From positions 1 through 58,410 of the forward strand of contig WGMD01000033.1 in assembly GCA_016125255.1 (NCBI GenBank): 58,410 nucleotides of DNA. Direction: 5' to 3'. Positions 41,317 to 50,138 of the stretch are shown one piece after another (the stretch's first letter is position 1; each line of letters opens with the position of its first letter). The translations under genes were made by a program, and so were the position numbers. Under the pieces are notes generated by a model. That model was not told where the DNA came from. It was given only the letters and a program-made list of their open reading frames with translations, and ran no database searches. This stretch comes from Planctomycetota bacterium. Lineage in GTDB: Bacteria > Planctomycetota > Phycisphaerae > Phycisphaerales > Zrk34.

Positions 41317-41922
41317 TTAAGAGCGGCGCCGATCGATGAACTTCTGAATCGCTTCCGGATAAGCGAGGCATTCCTGCTCGAAAACGCGGGCGGCGACATC
41401 GTCGGGGGTATCGGTGGGCAGGACGGGGCAGCGACGTTGGACGAGGACGGGGCCGTGATCGTAGATGTTGTCGCAGAGGTGAACGGTGCAGCCGGTTTCG
41501 GTTTCATGGTTGGCGACGACGGCCTCGTGAACGTGATGCCCGTACATGCCCTTGCCGCCATATTGGGGAAGCAGCGCCGGGTGAATGTTCATGACGCGAC
41601 CGGCAAAATCATCCGGAATGCGCAGAAGCGACAAAAACCCGGCAAGACAGACGAGGTCAATATGATGCGGACGAACCAGCGACCAGATCGCATCGGAAAA
41701 CGCCTGCACGTCAGCGAACTGTTTGCGGGCGACCAATTCGACATGCAGGCCGCGCTGTTTGGCGCGTTCGATGCCGGCGGCGTCGGGGCGGCTGGCGATG
41801 ACAAGTTCGATCGTCGCGTTCAGCTTGCCGGCGTCGATGCGGTCGGCGATGTTGAGCATGGTGCGGCCGCCGCCGCTGATGAGCATGGCCATTCGCAATG
41901 GGGCATCGGTGCGTGAGGTCAT
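41317..41922 (-). CDS. purN: Phosphoribosylglycinamide formyltransferase
   Basis: 201 aa from ATG 41922; the longer frame to 41958 overlaps gluQ. It transfers a formyl group from 10-formyl-THF to GAR in purine synthesis. N-terminal LISGGGRTMLNIAD (family GxGxxxxNL-like), NIHPALLPQYGGKGMYG carrying catalytic Asn/His, and CTVHLCDNIYDHGPVLVQRRCPV with the conserved Asp. Divergent from gluQ with only 17 bp between start codons, so their promoters overlap the opposite genes. Confidence 0.93.
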   Translation of the reverse strand: MTSRTDAPLRMAMLISGGGRTMLNIADRIDAGKLNATIELVIASRPDAAGIERAKQRGLHVELVARKQFADVQAFSDAIWSLVRPHHIDLVCLAGFLSLLRIPDDFAGRVMNIHPALLPQYGGKGMYGHHVHEAVVANHETETGCTVHLCDNIYDHGPVLVQRRCPVLPTDTPDDVAARVFEQECLAYPEAIQKFIDRRRS

Positions 41923-41939
41923 GGCGGTATGATACTCGC

Positions 41940-42881
41940 GTGAACGAACTTCGCACACGACTGGCTCCCTCGCCGACGGGCGCGCTGCATCTGGGCAACG
42001 TGCGCACGTTTTTGATCAACTGGGCAATGGCGCGGCGAAACGGATGGAAGATCGTCATGCGCATCGAGGATCTGGACGGTCCGCGCGTCAAGCGCGGGGC
42101 GGATCGCGAGGCGATGGACGTGCTGGCATGGCTCGGCATCGACTGGGACGAAGGACCGACGTATCAGCGGCAAGACCTGTCACCGTATTGGGCGGCGATG
42201 CATGAATTGGCGAAGATCGGCGCGGTATATCCGTGTCGATGCACACGGACGCAGATCGAGTCGGCCCAGTCGGCGCCGCATGGCGATGAGCACGAACTGC
42301 GCTATCCGGGCACGTGCCGCGGTCACGAAGGCGAAGCGATTGCGTACGACCCGGCGACGACGGAGATCGCATGGCGCGTGTACACGCCCGATGAAGCCAC
42401 GCGTTTTACCGATCTTTTCGCAGGCGCTCAGACGTTCAATATCCATCAATCCATCGGCGATTTCGTCATCGCGACGAAGGCGGGGTTGCCGGCGTATCAG
42501 CTTGCCGTGGTCGTCGATGATGCGGCCCAGCGGGTCACGCACATTGTGCGCGGCGACGATCTCATCAGTTCGACGCCGCGGCAGATGCTGCTGCGGAAAC
42601 TGCTGGGCATCGCGCCGGAGCCGGAGTATTATCACCTGCCGTTGGTGCTCGGCGAAGATGGTCGGCGGCTGGCCAAACGGCACGGCGACACGCGCGTCGT
42701 CACTTACCGGCAGCGCGGCGTGACGCCCGAACGGATCATCGGACTGATGGCCCATTGGTGCGGAGGGGGCGAGCGCGAGCCGATGTCGGCGGCGACGTTC
42801 ATGGAACGATTCGAGATCGATCGGCTGCCGCACGAAGCGGTGACGTACACGCAAAAGGATGAGCAATGGCTCATGCAATGA
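41940..42881 (+). CDS. gluQ: Glutamyl-Q tRNA(Asp) synthetase
   Basis: 313 aa from GTG 41940; the frame open to 41898 lies in purN. It glutamylates queuosine at the wobble position of tRNA-Asp. It has the class I ATP site LAPSPTGALHLGNVRTFLINW, RIEDLDGPRVKRG, a zinc site CRCTR with YPGTC, VDDAAQRVTHIVRGDDL and the KRHGDTR KMSKS-like loop. It lacks the C-terminal anticodon-binding half of GluRS, as expected. Coupled to the DUF192 gene by an ATGA overlap. Confidence 0.92.
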   Translation: MNELRTRLAPSPTGALHLGNVRTFLINWAMARRNGWKIVMRIEDLDGPRVKRGADREAMDVLAWLGIDWDEGPTYQRQDLSPYWAAMHELAKIGAVYPCRCTRTQIESAQSAPHGDEHELRYPGTCRGHEGEAIAYDPATTEIAWRVYTPDEATRFTDLFAGAQTFNIHQSIGDFVIATKAGLPAYQLAVVVDDAAQRVTHIVRGDDLISSTPRQMLLRKLLGIAPEPEYYHLPLVLGEDGRRLAKRHGDTRVVTYRQRGVTPERIIGLMAHWCGGGEREPMSAATFMERFEIDRLPHEAVTYTQKDEQWLMQ

Positions 42882-43339
42882 AACTCACGACGCTCGCCCT
42901 CTTGCTGTTGCTCGTCGGCTGCAAGGAGACGCCAACCGCGCCGCCGGACAAGATTCAGGTCACGCTCGGGGGCCAGACGATCTCCCTCGAACTGGCGCTG
43001 ACGGAGGCGCAGATCGAGCACGGGCTCATGGAGCGGGCGACGCTGGATGCGAATGCGGGGATGATCTTCGTGTTCAAGGACGCGGCGGTGCGCGATTTCT
43101 GGATGAAGAACTGCCTGATTCCCATCGACGTGATTTTCACGGATTCGACCGGCCGCGTCGTATCGATTCGGACCATGACCGTGCCGGACAAGGGGGATGC
43201 GCTTCCGCCGAGTTATTCGAGCTATTGGCCCGCGCAATTCGCCGTCGAGCTCAACGGCGGGCGAGCGGCGGAACTGGGGATTCATGAAGGGGATCGGCTG
43301 GATCTGCCGGTGGACGAGCTTAAGCGGCTCTCACCGTGA
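42878..43339 (+). CDS. DUF192 family lipoprotein
   Basis: 153 aa from ATG 42878, overlapping the gluQ stop. Signal II with lipobox LLVGC at about 13-17. DUF192 core: IEHGLMERATLDANAGMIFVF, RDFWMKNCLIPIDVIFTDSTGRVVSI and YWPAQFAVELNGGRAAELGI. Family members are small secreted beta-barrels of unclear function. No catalytic residues are known. Confidence 0.9.
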   Translation: MKLTTLALLLLLVGCKETPTAPPDKIQVTLGGQTISLELALTEAQIEHGLMERATLDANAGMIFVFKDAAVRDFWMKNCLIPIDVIFTDSTGRVVSIRTMTVPDKGDALPPSYSSYWPAQFAVELNGGRAAELGIHEGDRLDLPVDELKRLSP

Positions 43340-43396
43340 GCCGATCAATACTCAAGCGGTATTGGGTGAATCCGTCTGCGAGGGGAGCCGGCGCGC

Positions 43397-44590
43397 GTGG
43401 GTCAGTTGCTATTGATTTGCGAGAGCGAAGACTTTCGTGCGGCCGACGCGCTGGCGAAATCGGTCTTGTCGCAGTGGCCCGGGGAAGCGCGCCCGAAATT
43501 GAGATACATGGAGCCCAAGGATCTGTCCGCGCTGGACGGGCTATTCTCGAATTTTGATGCGGCGTGGGTTTATGCGGGCCAATCGGTGGAACGGGCGGCG
43601 GTGTATCGCACGCTCGGGGTGCTGGGGCCGTGGCATCTGCCGACGATGCTCAGTCGCGTCGGCGACACGCGAGCGCCGCATACGTGCATCACCGAAGGCG
43701 TGCTGGCGGCCCCGCCGGAGGCGCCGGTCAACGTACTGCTGAGCATGTTGCAGTCGCTGATGTGCTGCGGGCAGATGATCACGCCGCTCAAGCACGAACT
43801 GGCGATCACGCAGCGCCATCATCAGGGCTTGCGCGGCCAGATCGACAAGCTCGATGAAGAGCTGCGCATGGCCTCGCGGCTTCAGCGGCAGTTCCTCCCG
43901 CAGACTTTGCCGAAGCTTGACGGCATCGCGTTTGACGTTCTGTTCCGGCCGGCCGGTTACGTCAGCGGGGACATTTACGATGTGACGCAGATCGACGACC
44001 ATCACCTGGGCTTCTATGTCGCTGACGCAGTGGGACACGGTGTTCCGGCGGCGCTGTTGACGATGTACATCAAAAACTCGCTGGCGCGCCGGGATTTTGA
44101 GCGACGTGGTCAGGGAATGCAGACGCCCGACGCAGCGCTGGCCCGGCTCAATCGCGAACTGCTGCTTCGGCAATCGACGACCGTGCAGTTCTGCACGGCG
44201 TGTTACGGGATCTTCAACACCACGACGCGCCGGCTCCAACTCGCCCGCGCCGGTCACCCCGCCCCGCTGCTGCTCACGCACGATGGCCGGGTCGAGCCGC
44301 TCGAACCGCAGGGTCCGCTGCTGGGCGTGTTCGAGGATGAATCCTTTGACCTGCTTGAACGCGACCTGGCTCCGGGCGATCGCCTGCTGATCTACTCCGA
44401 TGGATTTGAAGTCGCGTTCGGCACGGGTGAAAAAGCAGTCGATGACCGGTACATGGATGAGCTTCAGATGCTGCGCCACGGCACGCTCAGCGAAGCGCTG
44501 GCTGCGCTGGAGCAGAAGCTTGATGTGCAGTCGGGCTCGTTGCATCAGCGCGATGATTTGACGGCGCTGATGATGGATATCGCGGCGTAG
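43397..44590 (+). CDS. SpoIIE/RsbU-type PP2C serine phosphatase
   Basis: 397 aa, GTG start with GGGGAG upstream. The N-terminal half (about 1-140) is a receiver-like or unknown sensing region. A linker coiled coil (HQGLRGQIDKLDEELRMASRLQRQFLPQTLPKLDG) is followed by the phosphatase domain: RPAGYVSGDIYDV, VADAVGHGVPAALLTMYIK, LARAGHPAPLLL, GDRLLIYSDGFEVAF, and final DDLTALMMDI. Such enzymes dephosphorylate anti-anti-sigma factors or similar STAS proteins. No STAS partner is adjacent. Confidence 0.9.
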   Translation: MGQLLLICESEDFRAADALAKSVLSQWPGEARPKLRYMEPKDLSALDGLFSNFDAAWVYAGQSVERAAVYRTLGVLGPWHLPTMLSRVGDTRAPHTCITEGVLAAPPEAPVNVLLSMLQSLMCCGQMITPLKHELAITQRHHQGLRGQIDKLDEELRMASRLQRQFLPQTLPKLDGIAFDVLFRPAGYVSGDIYDVTQIDDHHLGFYVADAVGHGVPAALLTMYIKNSLARRDFERRGQGMQTPDAALARLNRELLLRQSTTVQFCTACYGIFNTTTRRLQLARAGHPAPLLLTHDGRVEPLEPQGPLLGVFEDESFDLLERDLAPGDRLLIYSDGFEVAFGTGEKAVDDRYMDELQMLRHGTLSEALAALEQKLDVQSGSLHQRDDLTALMMDIAA

Positions 44591-44658
44591 GGCACAGCAC
44601 GCCGCCCGTTCGACGGGCTCAAGGTAAAAAGCGGCATCGCTCAACGACAATTACGAGA

Positions 44659-45267
44659 TCATTTGGTCTGCGGCAGATTGTGCACGACCGCTTTCACGAG
44701 CACATCCGCTTCGAGATTCACCCGGTCGCCGGCCTTGCGGTCGCCGAGCGTGGTCAATTGCAGCGTCGTGGGAATCAGCGCGACGGCAAACGTCTTCGCG
44801 TCCGAATCGATGCGGGCGATCGTCAGACTCACGCCGTCGACGGCGATCGAACCGGTGGGAATCACGTAGCGGAAGAAGTCGGCGTCGGTGGCGATGGTGA
44901 TGCGATAATCGTCGCCGGCGGTGTGAATGTCGGTGATCTTCGCGACGCGATCGACGTGCCCCTGCACGAAGTGCCCGCCGATGTGCGACGTCGGCGTCAG
45001 GCAGGATTCGAGATTGACGCGCGAGCCGGCGGCCAGGTCGCCCAGCGTCGTCTTGCCCAGCGTTTCGTGAATCACATCGAATGCCAGTACGCCCGGCGAC
45101 TCCCCCGCCGCCGGGGCATGCGTGAGGCACACCCCGCTGACGGCGATCGACTCCCCGTGCGCCGGCTTGTACGACCAGCCCGCCGCATCAATGAGCAAAC
45201 GAACACCGCCGAGATTCGCCCGGCGCTCGACGACGCGTCCCACAAACTGAATCAGTCCCGTGAACAT
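44659..45267 (-). CDS. ribE: Riboflavin synthase, alpha subunit
   Basis: 202 aa, typical length. MFTGLIQFVGRV, the two lumazine-binding repeats (LLIDAAGWSYKPAHGESIAVSGVCLTHA and ...TIATDADFFRYVIPTGSIAVDGVSLTIARIDS), GHFVQGHVDRVAKI. It dismutates two 6,7-dimethyl-8-ribityllumazine molecules to riboflavin. It stands alone without ribB/ribH/ribD neighbours, and no FMN riboswitch was found upstream. Confidence 0.95.
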   Translation of the reverse strand: MFTGLIQFVGRVVERRANLGGVRLLIDAAGWSYKPAHGESIAVSGVCLTHAPAAGESPGVLAFDVIHETLGKTTLGDLAAGSRVNLESCLTPTSHIGGHFVQGHVDRVAKITDIHTAGDDYRITIATDADFFRYVIPTGSIAVDGVSLTIARIDSDAKTFAVALIPTTLQLTTLGDRKAGDRVNLEADVLVKAVVHNLPQTK

Positions 45268-45320
45268 TCAGAGCAGTGTAGCGAAGGTTGCCTTCGCATG
45301 CTGGTCTGAAATATCCGCGG

Positions 45321-45350
45321 GACTGATTCTCGGAGCACACGGGATCAGTC
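45321..45350. terminator. Stem-loop between ribE region and the exported protein gene
   Basis: GACTGAT (45321-45327) pairs with ATCAGTC (45344-45350), within a 90-bp gap between two minus-strand genes. No T-tract follows, so it may be a weak 3' structure for the exported protein mRNA. Confidence 0.35.
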
Positions 45351-45356
45351 GGGCGT

Positions 45357-46541
45357 TCAGTCGAAGAGCGGCCCGATGGGCATGGCGGAAACCGGGGTGT
45401 AGAGCGTGACCCCCAGTTTGCCGGTGTTGTAGTAATGGAAGGTGTCGAGCTTGTGTGCGTTGGTGTGATCGACCGGGCCGAGCGTCATCGTCGAAATGTC
45501 GTAGGTCATCATGTATGACCCGACGAATTCCATGTCCGCCGCTTCGGTAACGGCCATCGTGTCGATCTTCGTTTCGGTCATGGCGGCGGTGTCGATCTTG
45601 TAAAGGTCATTGCCCAGATGCGTGTAGAACATCACGCCGTCCGTCGACGCGAGGCCGTGATACTTGTGCGAGAGCGTCATGATCTCGGTGACTTCGCCGG
45701 TGATCTGGTTCACAGACGCAATGCGGTTGGGCGTTTCGACCTGCACATCGTTGTTCACGATGACGGTGCCTTCGGTGATGCTGATCCACCATTTGCCCAT
45801 CGCCTTGCCATTGCCGTTGACGTGGTCGTTGTAGACGCGGACCTTCATCGTTCCAGCGAAGTCGTAGGTGTTGGAGTTCTGTAAGGCGAATTCCTTGCCG
45901 TCGAGCAGGACGCCGTTCTGATTACCGTTGCCCTTGGGCTTGACATGCACGAGGGTGGCGTCGCCCTGATAGTACGTGCCGTCGCTGGACAGATTCGAGG
46001 CGTCCTTGAGGTTGTCGCGCGTGAACGTGCCGTTGGGCGTCGTGCACGAGAACTCATTGGCGTTGGAGTTGTTGGGGTTGATGTTGATGAGACCGGAGAT
46101 CGTGGCGGGCGGTTTGACCTTTTCGATCTGGAGGGCGTAGACGACGTAAGGATGCGTCGCATCATGAATGCCGACCGCGCCGGTGAAGAGGCCGCCTTCG
46201 ACGTCGGACTTGACGATCGTGGCGGCGCCGGTGAAGACGTTGATGTAGACAAGCTTGTTCTTGGAATCGGCGGGATTGTTCCAGAGGGCGTACATGGTCT
46301 GGAACCCGTCGAAGTAAGCCGCCGCTTCCAGGCCGGTCAGCACGGTGTTGTCGCTGGTCTTGACCTGGCCGACGGTGTTGAGCGTCTGGGCGCTGAAGTT
46401 GTACTGAAGGTAGTTGCCGTTCGTTTTATCGATGCCCAGAAGCATCTGATTGTCGAGGGCGTCTGAAGCGCTGTTTTGCGCGTAAGCGGCCGAACCCATC
46501 GACAGGGCAAGTCCGAATGCAATTTTCACGGCGAGCTTCAT
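45357..46541 (-). CDS. Exported protein of unknown function, propeller-like repeats
   Basis: 394 aa from ATG 46541, which has GAGAGGATC upstream; the extra N-terminus to 46673 is unsupported. Signal peptide 1-21 (AAYAQ). Beta-rich with repeats of the type LLGIDKTNGNYLQYNFSAQTL and ASVNQITGEVTEIMTL, suggesting a beta-propeller of DUF4394-like type. Many Asn, Thr and Ser. No catalytic residues recognised. Its place next to ribE gives no clue to function. Confidence 0.75.
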   Translation of the reverse strand: MKLAVKIAFGLALSMGSAAYAQNSASDALDNQMLLGIDKTNGNYLQYNFSAQTLNTVGQVKTSDNTVLTGLEAAAYFDGFQTMYALWNNPADSKNKLVYINVFTGAATIVKSDVEGGLFTGAVGIHDATHPYVVYALQIEKVKPPATISGLININPNNSNANEFSCTTPNGTFTRDNLKDASNLSSDGTYYQGDATLVHVKPKGNGNQNGVLLDGKEFALQNSNTYDFAGTMKVRVYNDHVNGNGKAMGKWWISITEGTVIVNNDVQVETPNRIASVNQITGEVTEIMTLSHKYHGLASTDGVMFYTHLGNDLYKIDTAAMTETKIDTMAVTEAADMEFVGSYMMTYDISTMTLGPVDHTNAHKLDTFHYYNTGKLGVTLYTPVSAMPIGPLFD

Positions 46542-46729
46542 GGATGATCCTCTCAAAAGATACCGGCGGCGCCCACGGGCCTCTGCCGGGCGTACACCCA
46601 TGAGATACGATTCAAGTGCAATTCTCACAAATGGAACGCGCGTATTTTCTGCACAAACCGACGATCGCATCATGACCCAGACGTTACAGGCGTCACAGAT
46701 TCACGCGTCAGGGCGGACAATGCGAGTAC

Positions 46730-47167
46730 TTATGGCGTGTCGACGACAAGCGTGACGGGGCCGTTGAAGCGGGCGTCGATGAGCATGTGAGCGCCGAAAA
46801 CGCCGGTGGCGGTGGGGACGGACAAGACGCAGCGTCGGGCGATGAAGTCGAAGAGAGGCGAGGCGATTTCAGAGCGGGCGGCGTCGGAGAAACTCGGGCG
46901 GGTGCCCTTCTGCGTGCGACCGGCGAGTGTGAAATTGGGGATCAGCAGGATGCCGCCGGCGATGTCGACAACGGAGCGATTGAGTTTGCCGGCTTGGTCA
47001 TTGAAGATGCGCAGGGCCAGCAGCTTGTCGGCGAGCCAGGTCGCTTCGCGCTCCGTGTCGCCCTCGATGACGCCGACGTAAACGAGCAACCCGGCATCGA
47101 TGCGCCCGACGATCTTGTCATCGACGCTCACGGCGGCGTGATCGACACGGCAGACGACGGCTCTCAT
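46730..47167 (-). CDS. dtd: D-aminoacyl-tRNA deacylase
   Basis: 145 aa, the usual length. It removes D-amino acids from tRNA. N-terminal MRAVVCRVDHAAVSVDDKIVG and GLLVYVGVIEGD, central LRIFND, RPSFSDAA, and NGPVT with the Gly-Pro motif of the chiral filter. The usual SQxxL signature reads PNFTL, an atypical change. It overlaps the WYL regulator by four bases (ATGA), so the two form an operon. Confidence 0.9.
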   Translation of the reverse strand: MRAVVCRVDHAAVSVDDKIVGRIDAGLLVYVGVIEGDTEREATWLADKLLALRIFNDQAGKLNRSVVDIAGGILLIPNFTLAGRTQKGTRPSFSDAARSEIASPLFDFIARRCVLSVPTATGVFGAHMLIDARFNGPVTLVVDTP

Positions 47168-48141
47168 GACGCGGCGGCCTTACGATTGCGATTGAGCGCG
47201 GACTGATACACCTCGACGAGGCGGCGGCGCAGTTCGGCGGGCTTGCGGACGAGGACCTGATCGCCGTAGCCGAGCAGCCACCAGGAGATTTCGCCCAGCC
47301 CGTCGACTTCGAAAGTCATGAGGCATCGCCCGTCGTCGAGCATCTGATGCTGCTGCGTGGGGTGCCATCTGACTTCGGACACGTTGGCGGCGACCTTGGG
47401 CGTGAACTCCAACTCGATGCGATGCACCTTGCCCTCGGGAATCAGCGACCACGCCTTGCCGAGATAGCCGTCGATCGTGAACTTCGTGTCGGGCTTGAAT
47501 GTGGCGTGCTCGAGTGTCATCGCGCGGATGCGGCCGAGCTTGTAGGTGCGGATATCCTTGTGCGTGCGGCTTCGTCCGATGACATACCACGCCCGCGCGG
47601 CGAAGTGCAGATGATACGGCTCGATCCGCTCGTCGATTTCCCCGCCTTCGAAAAGACTCAGATATCGCATGCTCACGACGCGATTCTGATCGATGGCGCT
47701 TTGAAGATCGGCGTAGGCGTCGTGCTCGTGATCGGCGGCGCTGAGCGAACCGGGGCGGACGGACACGCGGCTCATCATCTCGCTCGTCACATCGCGGATC
47801 GGCGCGGGCATGAGCGCGATGAGCTTGCGCACCGCATCGATCGCCGGCGCGGTCATCGGGGCGGGCTTCTGCGCGGCGGCGGTCTTGGCGAGCATCATCA
47901 GCCCCATCGCCTCGCTGACCTTGAGGTTCATCGGGGGCAGGAAGAAACTTGGCGCGACCTTGTAGCCGTCATCGTGACTGAACAGGTAGGGAATGCCCGC
48001 CGCTTCGAGCATGTTCAGATCGCGGAAGAGCGTGCGGCGGCTGACGTTCAATTCGCGCGCGAGCTCCGCGGCATTCATGCGGCAACCGCTCTGAAGCAAC
48101 GTCAACAGGCGCAACACACGATGCAGACGACCGACGTTCAC
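47164..48141 (-). CDS. WYL-domain transcriptional regulator (YafY type)
   Basis: 325 aa, GTG start. N-terminal HTH: GCRMNAAELARELNVSRRTLFRDLNMLEAAGIP with wing LFSHDDGYKVAPSFF. WYL domain (about 145-240): VVSMRYLS, YHLHFAARAWYVIGRSRTHKDIRTYKLGRIR. A C-terminal WCX region follows (about 245-315). WYL proteins usually sense nucleic-acid or nucleotide ligands. Here it may control dtd, with which it overlaps. Confidence 0.9.
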   Translation of the reverse strand: MNVGRLHRVLRLLTLLQSGCRMNAAELARELNVSRRTLFRDLNMLEAAGIPYLFSHDDGYKVAPSFFLPPMNLKVSEAMGLMMLAKTAAAQKPAPMTAPAIDAVRKLIALMPAPIRDVTSEMMSRVSVRPGSLSAADHEHDAYADLQSAIDQNRVVSMRYLSLFEGGEIDERIEPYHLHFAARAWYVIGRSRTHKDIRTYKLGRIRAMTLEHATFKPDTKFTIDGYLGKAWSLIPEGKVHRIELEFTPKVAANVSEVRWHPTQQHQMLDDGRCLMTFEVDGLGEISWWLLGYGDQVLVRKPAELRRRLVEVYQSALNRNRKAAAS

Positions 48142-48168
48142 GGCGGCAGTTTAACAGGAATTGGAAAA

Positions 48169-48194
48169 GCAGGCCGCAAGCGGCTTCGCTAAAC
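48169..48194. repeat. Dispersed 26-bp repeat, copy A
   Basis: The minus-strand 26-mer starting GTTTAGCGAAGCCGCTTGCG is found again at 55446-55471 with one mismatch in opposite orientation. It sits just past the end of the GH67-like gene. The internal GCCGC/GCGGC dyad allows a hairpin. Not a gene. Confidence 0.75.
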
Positions 48195-48205
48195 GGAGGG
48201 TCATG

Positions 48206-49852
48206 TCAAGCGATTTCCTGCGCCATGAGATGGTCGAGCACGCGCTGGGTGACGTCAAAAAGCGTGTCGGAGGCGAAGGGCGTCGGGGCGCTGCGGTGGC
48301 TGGAGACGGACTGGGTATGGTGGAGCCAGCGCTTCTGGCACTCCTGCATGTTCGCCACCGCCTGTTTGGCCAGCGTCGGATCGGGCCGGCGAAGGTAACG
48401 CCGGTACGCGACGAGGCCGGTGAGCAGCGCGGTGAGCGTCTGCGCGAGCGTGTGGGCATATTCGAGACTCAAGGGCAGCACGGACCCGAGCGGCTCGCTC
48501 AAGCGCGGGGCGATGCGCGCGATCGCCCGGCTGTCCTCGGCCAGTCGCTGCTCGGCGGCCTTCTTCTCGTTGACGAGGTCGTCGAGCTCGCGATCGCCGA
48601 GGCGCTGAATGATGGTCCATGCCGCTTCGGCGTCGATCTGGTCGTCCTGAATGAAGTGGGCCGAGGGATGCCACGGGTCCTTGCGGCTCCGGGCGTAGGG
48701 GGCGATGTAGAACATCTCCAGCACGTTCCTGGGCGAATCGCGCAGCACTTGAAGAATTGATTCGGCGGTCGCTTCATCTTCGATGCCCAGCCGCTCGCGC
48801 ACCCACGAGCGGGCCAGCGCATCGGACGGCGCCTTGGGGTCGGCGGCGAGCTTGGGCACGGCCACGACGTTGGCGTCGATCCATACTTCCTTGTCCATCC
48901 CGATGTACGGCCCGCGCCATCCCCCGCCGCGCACCCATGCCCACAACCCCGCCAGATTCACTTTGTCGCTCACCGTGGCAAGACCCATCGCGTCCGCCAC
49001 TTCCTCCATCCCGTCGCGCCAGAGCGGCGGCTGATAGTTCGGCACGGCGCCCTTGGCTTCAAATTCCCGCTGGCACTGAAGCTCGTAAATGATCGGCCGG
49101 TCGCCGCAGACGAGACTGCTGGGGTTCCACTGCTGATAGCGCCAGAAATCGGTCTGCGTGAACTTGAACGAGAGGATCAGGCGATCGTCCTTGGGAAGCT
49201 GCTCGACGACGCGCCCGCACAGCTCGGCGTTGTCGTGCATTCCGCCCGGCCGAACGTTCCAGGCGCGGACGATGAGCTTGCGATTGAGCTTGCCGACGAC
49301 GAGGCCGTAGAAGTAGTTGATGAATCGCACGAGCCGATCGGCCCGGCCCATGTTGGAGCAGCGGCTGCAATGCGGCGAATAGATGTCATTGCCGATCAGG
49401 TAAGGCACCTTCGCGGCGTCATTGTCGCCGAGGCGCAGCACGATGCCGTCGACGGGATCAAGTCGGCCGACCAGCGCGTCGAGGCACTCGCCGCTCATCT
49501 CGAGAAGTTCGTCGCTCGCCGGACAAAGCATCGGCGGACGATGATTGATGCACGTCATCGCCGAGCCGACCAGTTCCTCCGCCAGACTCGGCGCGTCATA
49601 GATGAGCCACACGCCCAGGCCCGCCGCCTTGGCGTCGTCGACGGTCTTCTGCACGCCGTCGTACTGTTCGGTGACCCATTGCCGAAGATCATTGGAGCTG
49701 AGCGTCTGCGGCCCGAGCAGGCCGGAGAGGCCGGTCGTGGGATAGATGATGATGTCGGAGTAGCCGAGCTGGCGAAGCAGGCGCGGGTCGCGATAGCGCG
49801 TCTGATGCGGCTGCTCGCCGGGGTTGTCGAGGATCATGGCAAGGGTGAGCAT
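48206..49852 (-). CDS. Putative glycoside hydrolase, GH67/TIM-barrel-like
   Basis: 548 aa, ATG start and no signal peptide. A central part has NRKLIVRAWNVRPGG, RLILSFKFTQTDFWRYQQWNPS and IIYELQCQREFEAKGAVPNYQPPLWRDGM, resembling alpha-glucuronidase (GH67)-like TIM barrels. A CSRCSNMGRADRLVRF segment with possible metal-binding Cys lies near 165. The C-terminal 180 residues are helical. Presumably cytoplasmic glycan processing; the assignment is by resemblance only. Confidence 0.55.
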   Translation of the reverse strand: MLTLAMILDNPGEQPHQTRYRDPRLLRQLGYSDIIIYPTTGLSGLLGPQTLSSNDLRQWVTEQYDGVQKTVDDAKAAGLGVWLIYDAPSLAEELVGSAMTCINHRPPMLCPASDELLEMSGECLDALVGRLDPVDGIVLRLGDNDAAKVPYLIGNDIYSPHCSRCSNMGRADRLVRFINYFYGLVVGKLNRKLIVRAWNVRPGGMHDNAELCGRVVEQLPKDDRLILSFKFTQTDFWRYQQWNPSSLVCGDRPIIYELQCQREFEAKGAVPNYQPPLWRDGMEEVADAMGLATVSDKVNLAGLWAWVRGGGWRGPYIGMDKEVWIDANVVAVPKLAADPKAPSDALARSWVRERLGIEDEATAESILQVLRDSPRNVLEMFYIAPYARSRKDPWHPSAHFIQDDQIDAEAAWTIIQRLGDRELDDLVNEKKAAEQRLAEDSRAIARIAPRLSEPLGSVLPLSLEYAHTLAQTLTALLTGLVAYRRYLRRPDPTLAKQAVANMQECQKRWLHHTQSVSSHRSAPTPFASDTLFDVTQRVLDHLMAQEIA

Positions 49853-49989
49853 GAGAAAGTTTTAGCAACCAATTAAGGTTGAATCCATCGCGATCAATCT
49901 CTAATTTCAAACCCGACGCGAGAAAGAAAAACCTTCTGACCATTGGGTAGGCAGTTGCCTATTTGATGCGCAAGTTTGCGATGCTCTTA

Positions 49990-50123
49990 CTCCCTCTCCC
50001 TCTGGGAGAGGGCTGGGGTGAGGGTGGATACGGAGTATGGCGCGCTTCGAATCGGATGTCATCCGTATTCGCAGCCACCCTCACCCGGCCCTGCGGGCCG
50101 ACCTCTCCCGGAGGGAGAGGTGA
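49990..50123. repeat. Pair of REP-type hairpins (BIME-like)
   Basis: First hairpin CCCTCTCCC-TCT-GGGAGAGGG at 49992-50012; a second, with CTCTCCC against GGGAGAG, ends near 50121. The inner arms GGGTGAGGGTGG (50016-50027) and CCACCCTCACCC (50075-50086) are themselves inverted, so the unit can form a large structure. Similar blocks are known as dispersed repeats in many bacteria. Together with 1-277 it shows the genome carries this class. Confidence 0.7.
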
Positions 50124-50138
50124 GAAACACATCACCAT

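Noticed and set aside
44591-44658. CCCGTTCGACGGG palindrome after the phosphatase gene as terminator
   Set aside because: A short stem is followed by CTCAAGG without T residues; not strong enough to call.
45268-45356. FMN riboswitch before ribE
   Set aside because: The gap is only 89 bp and lacks the conserved RFN element pattern.
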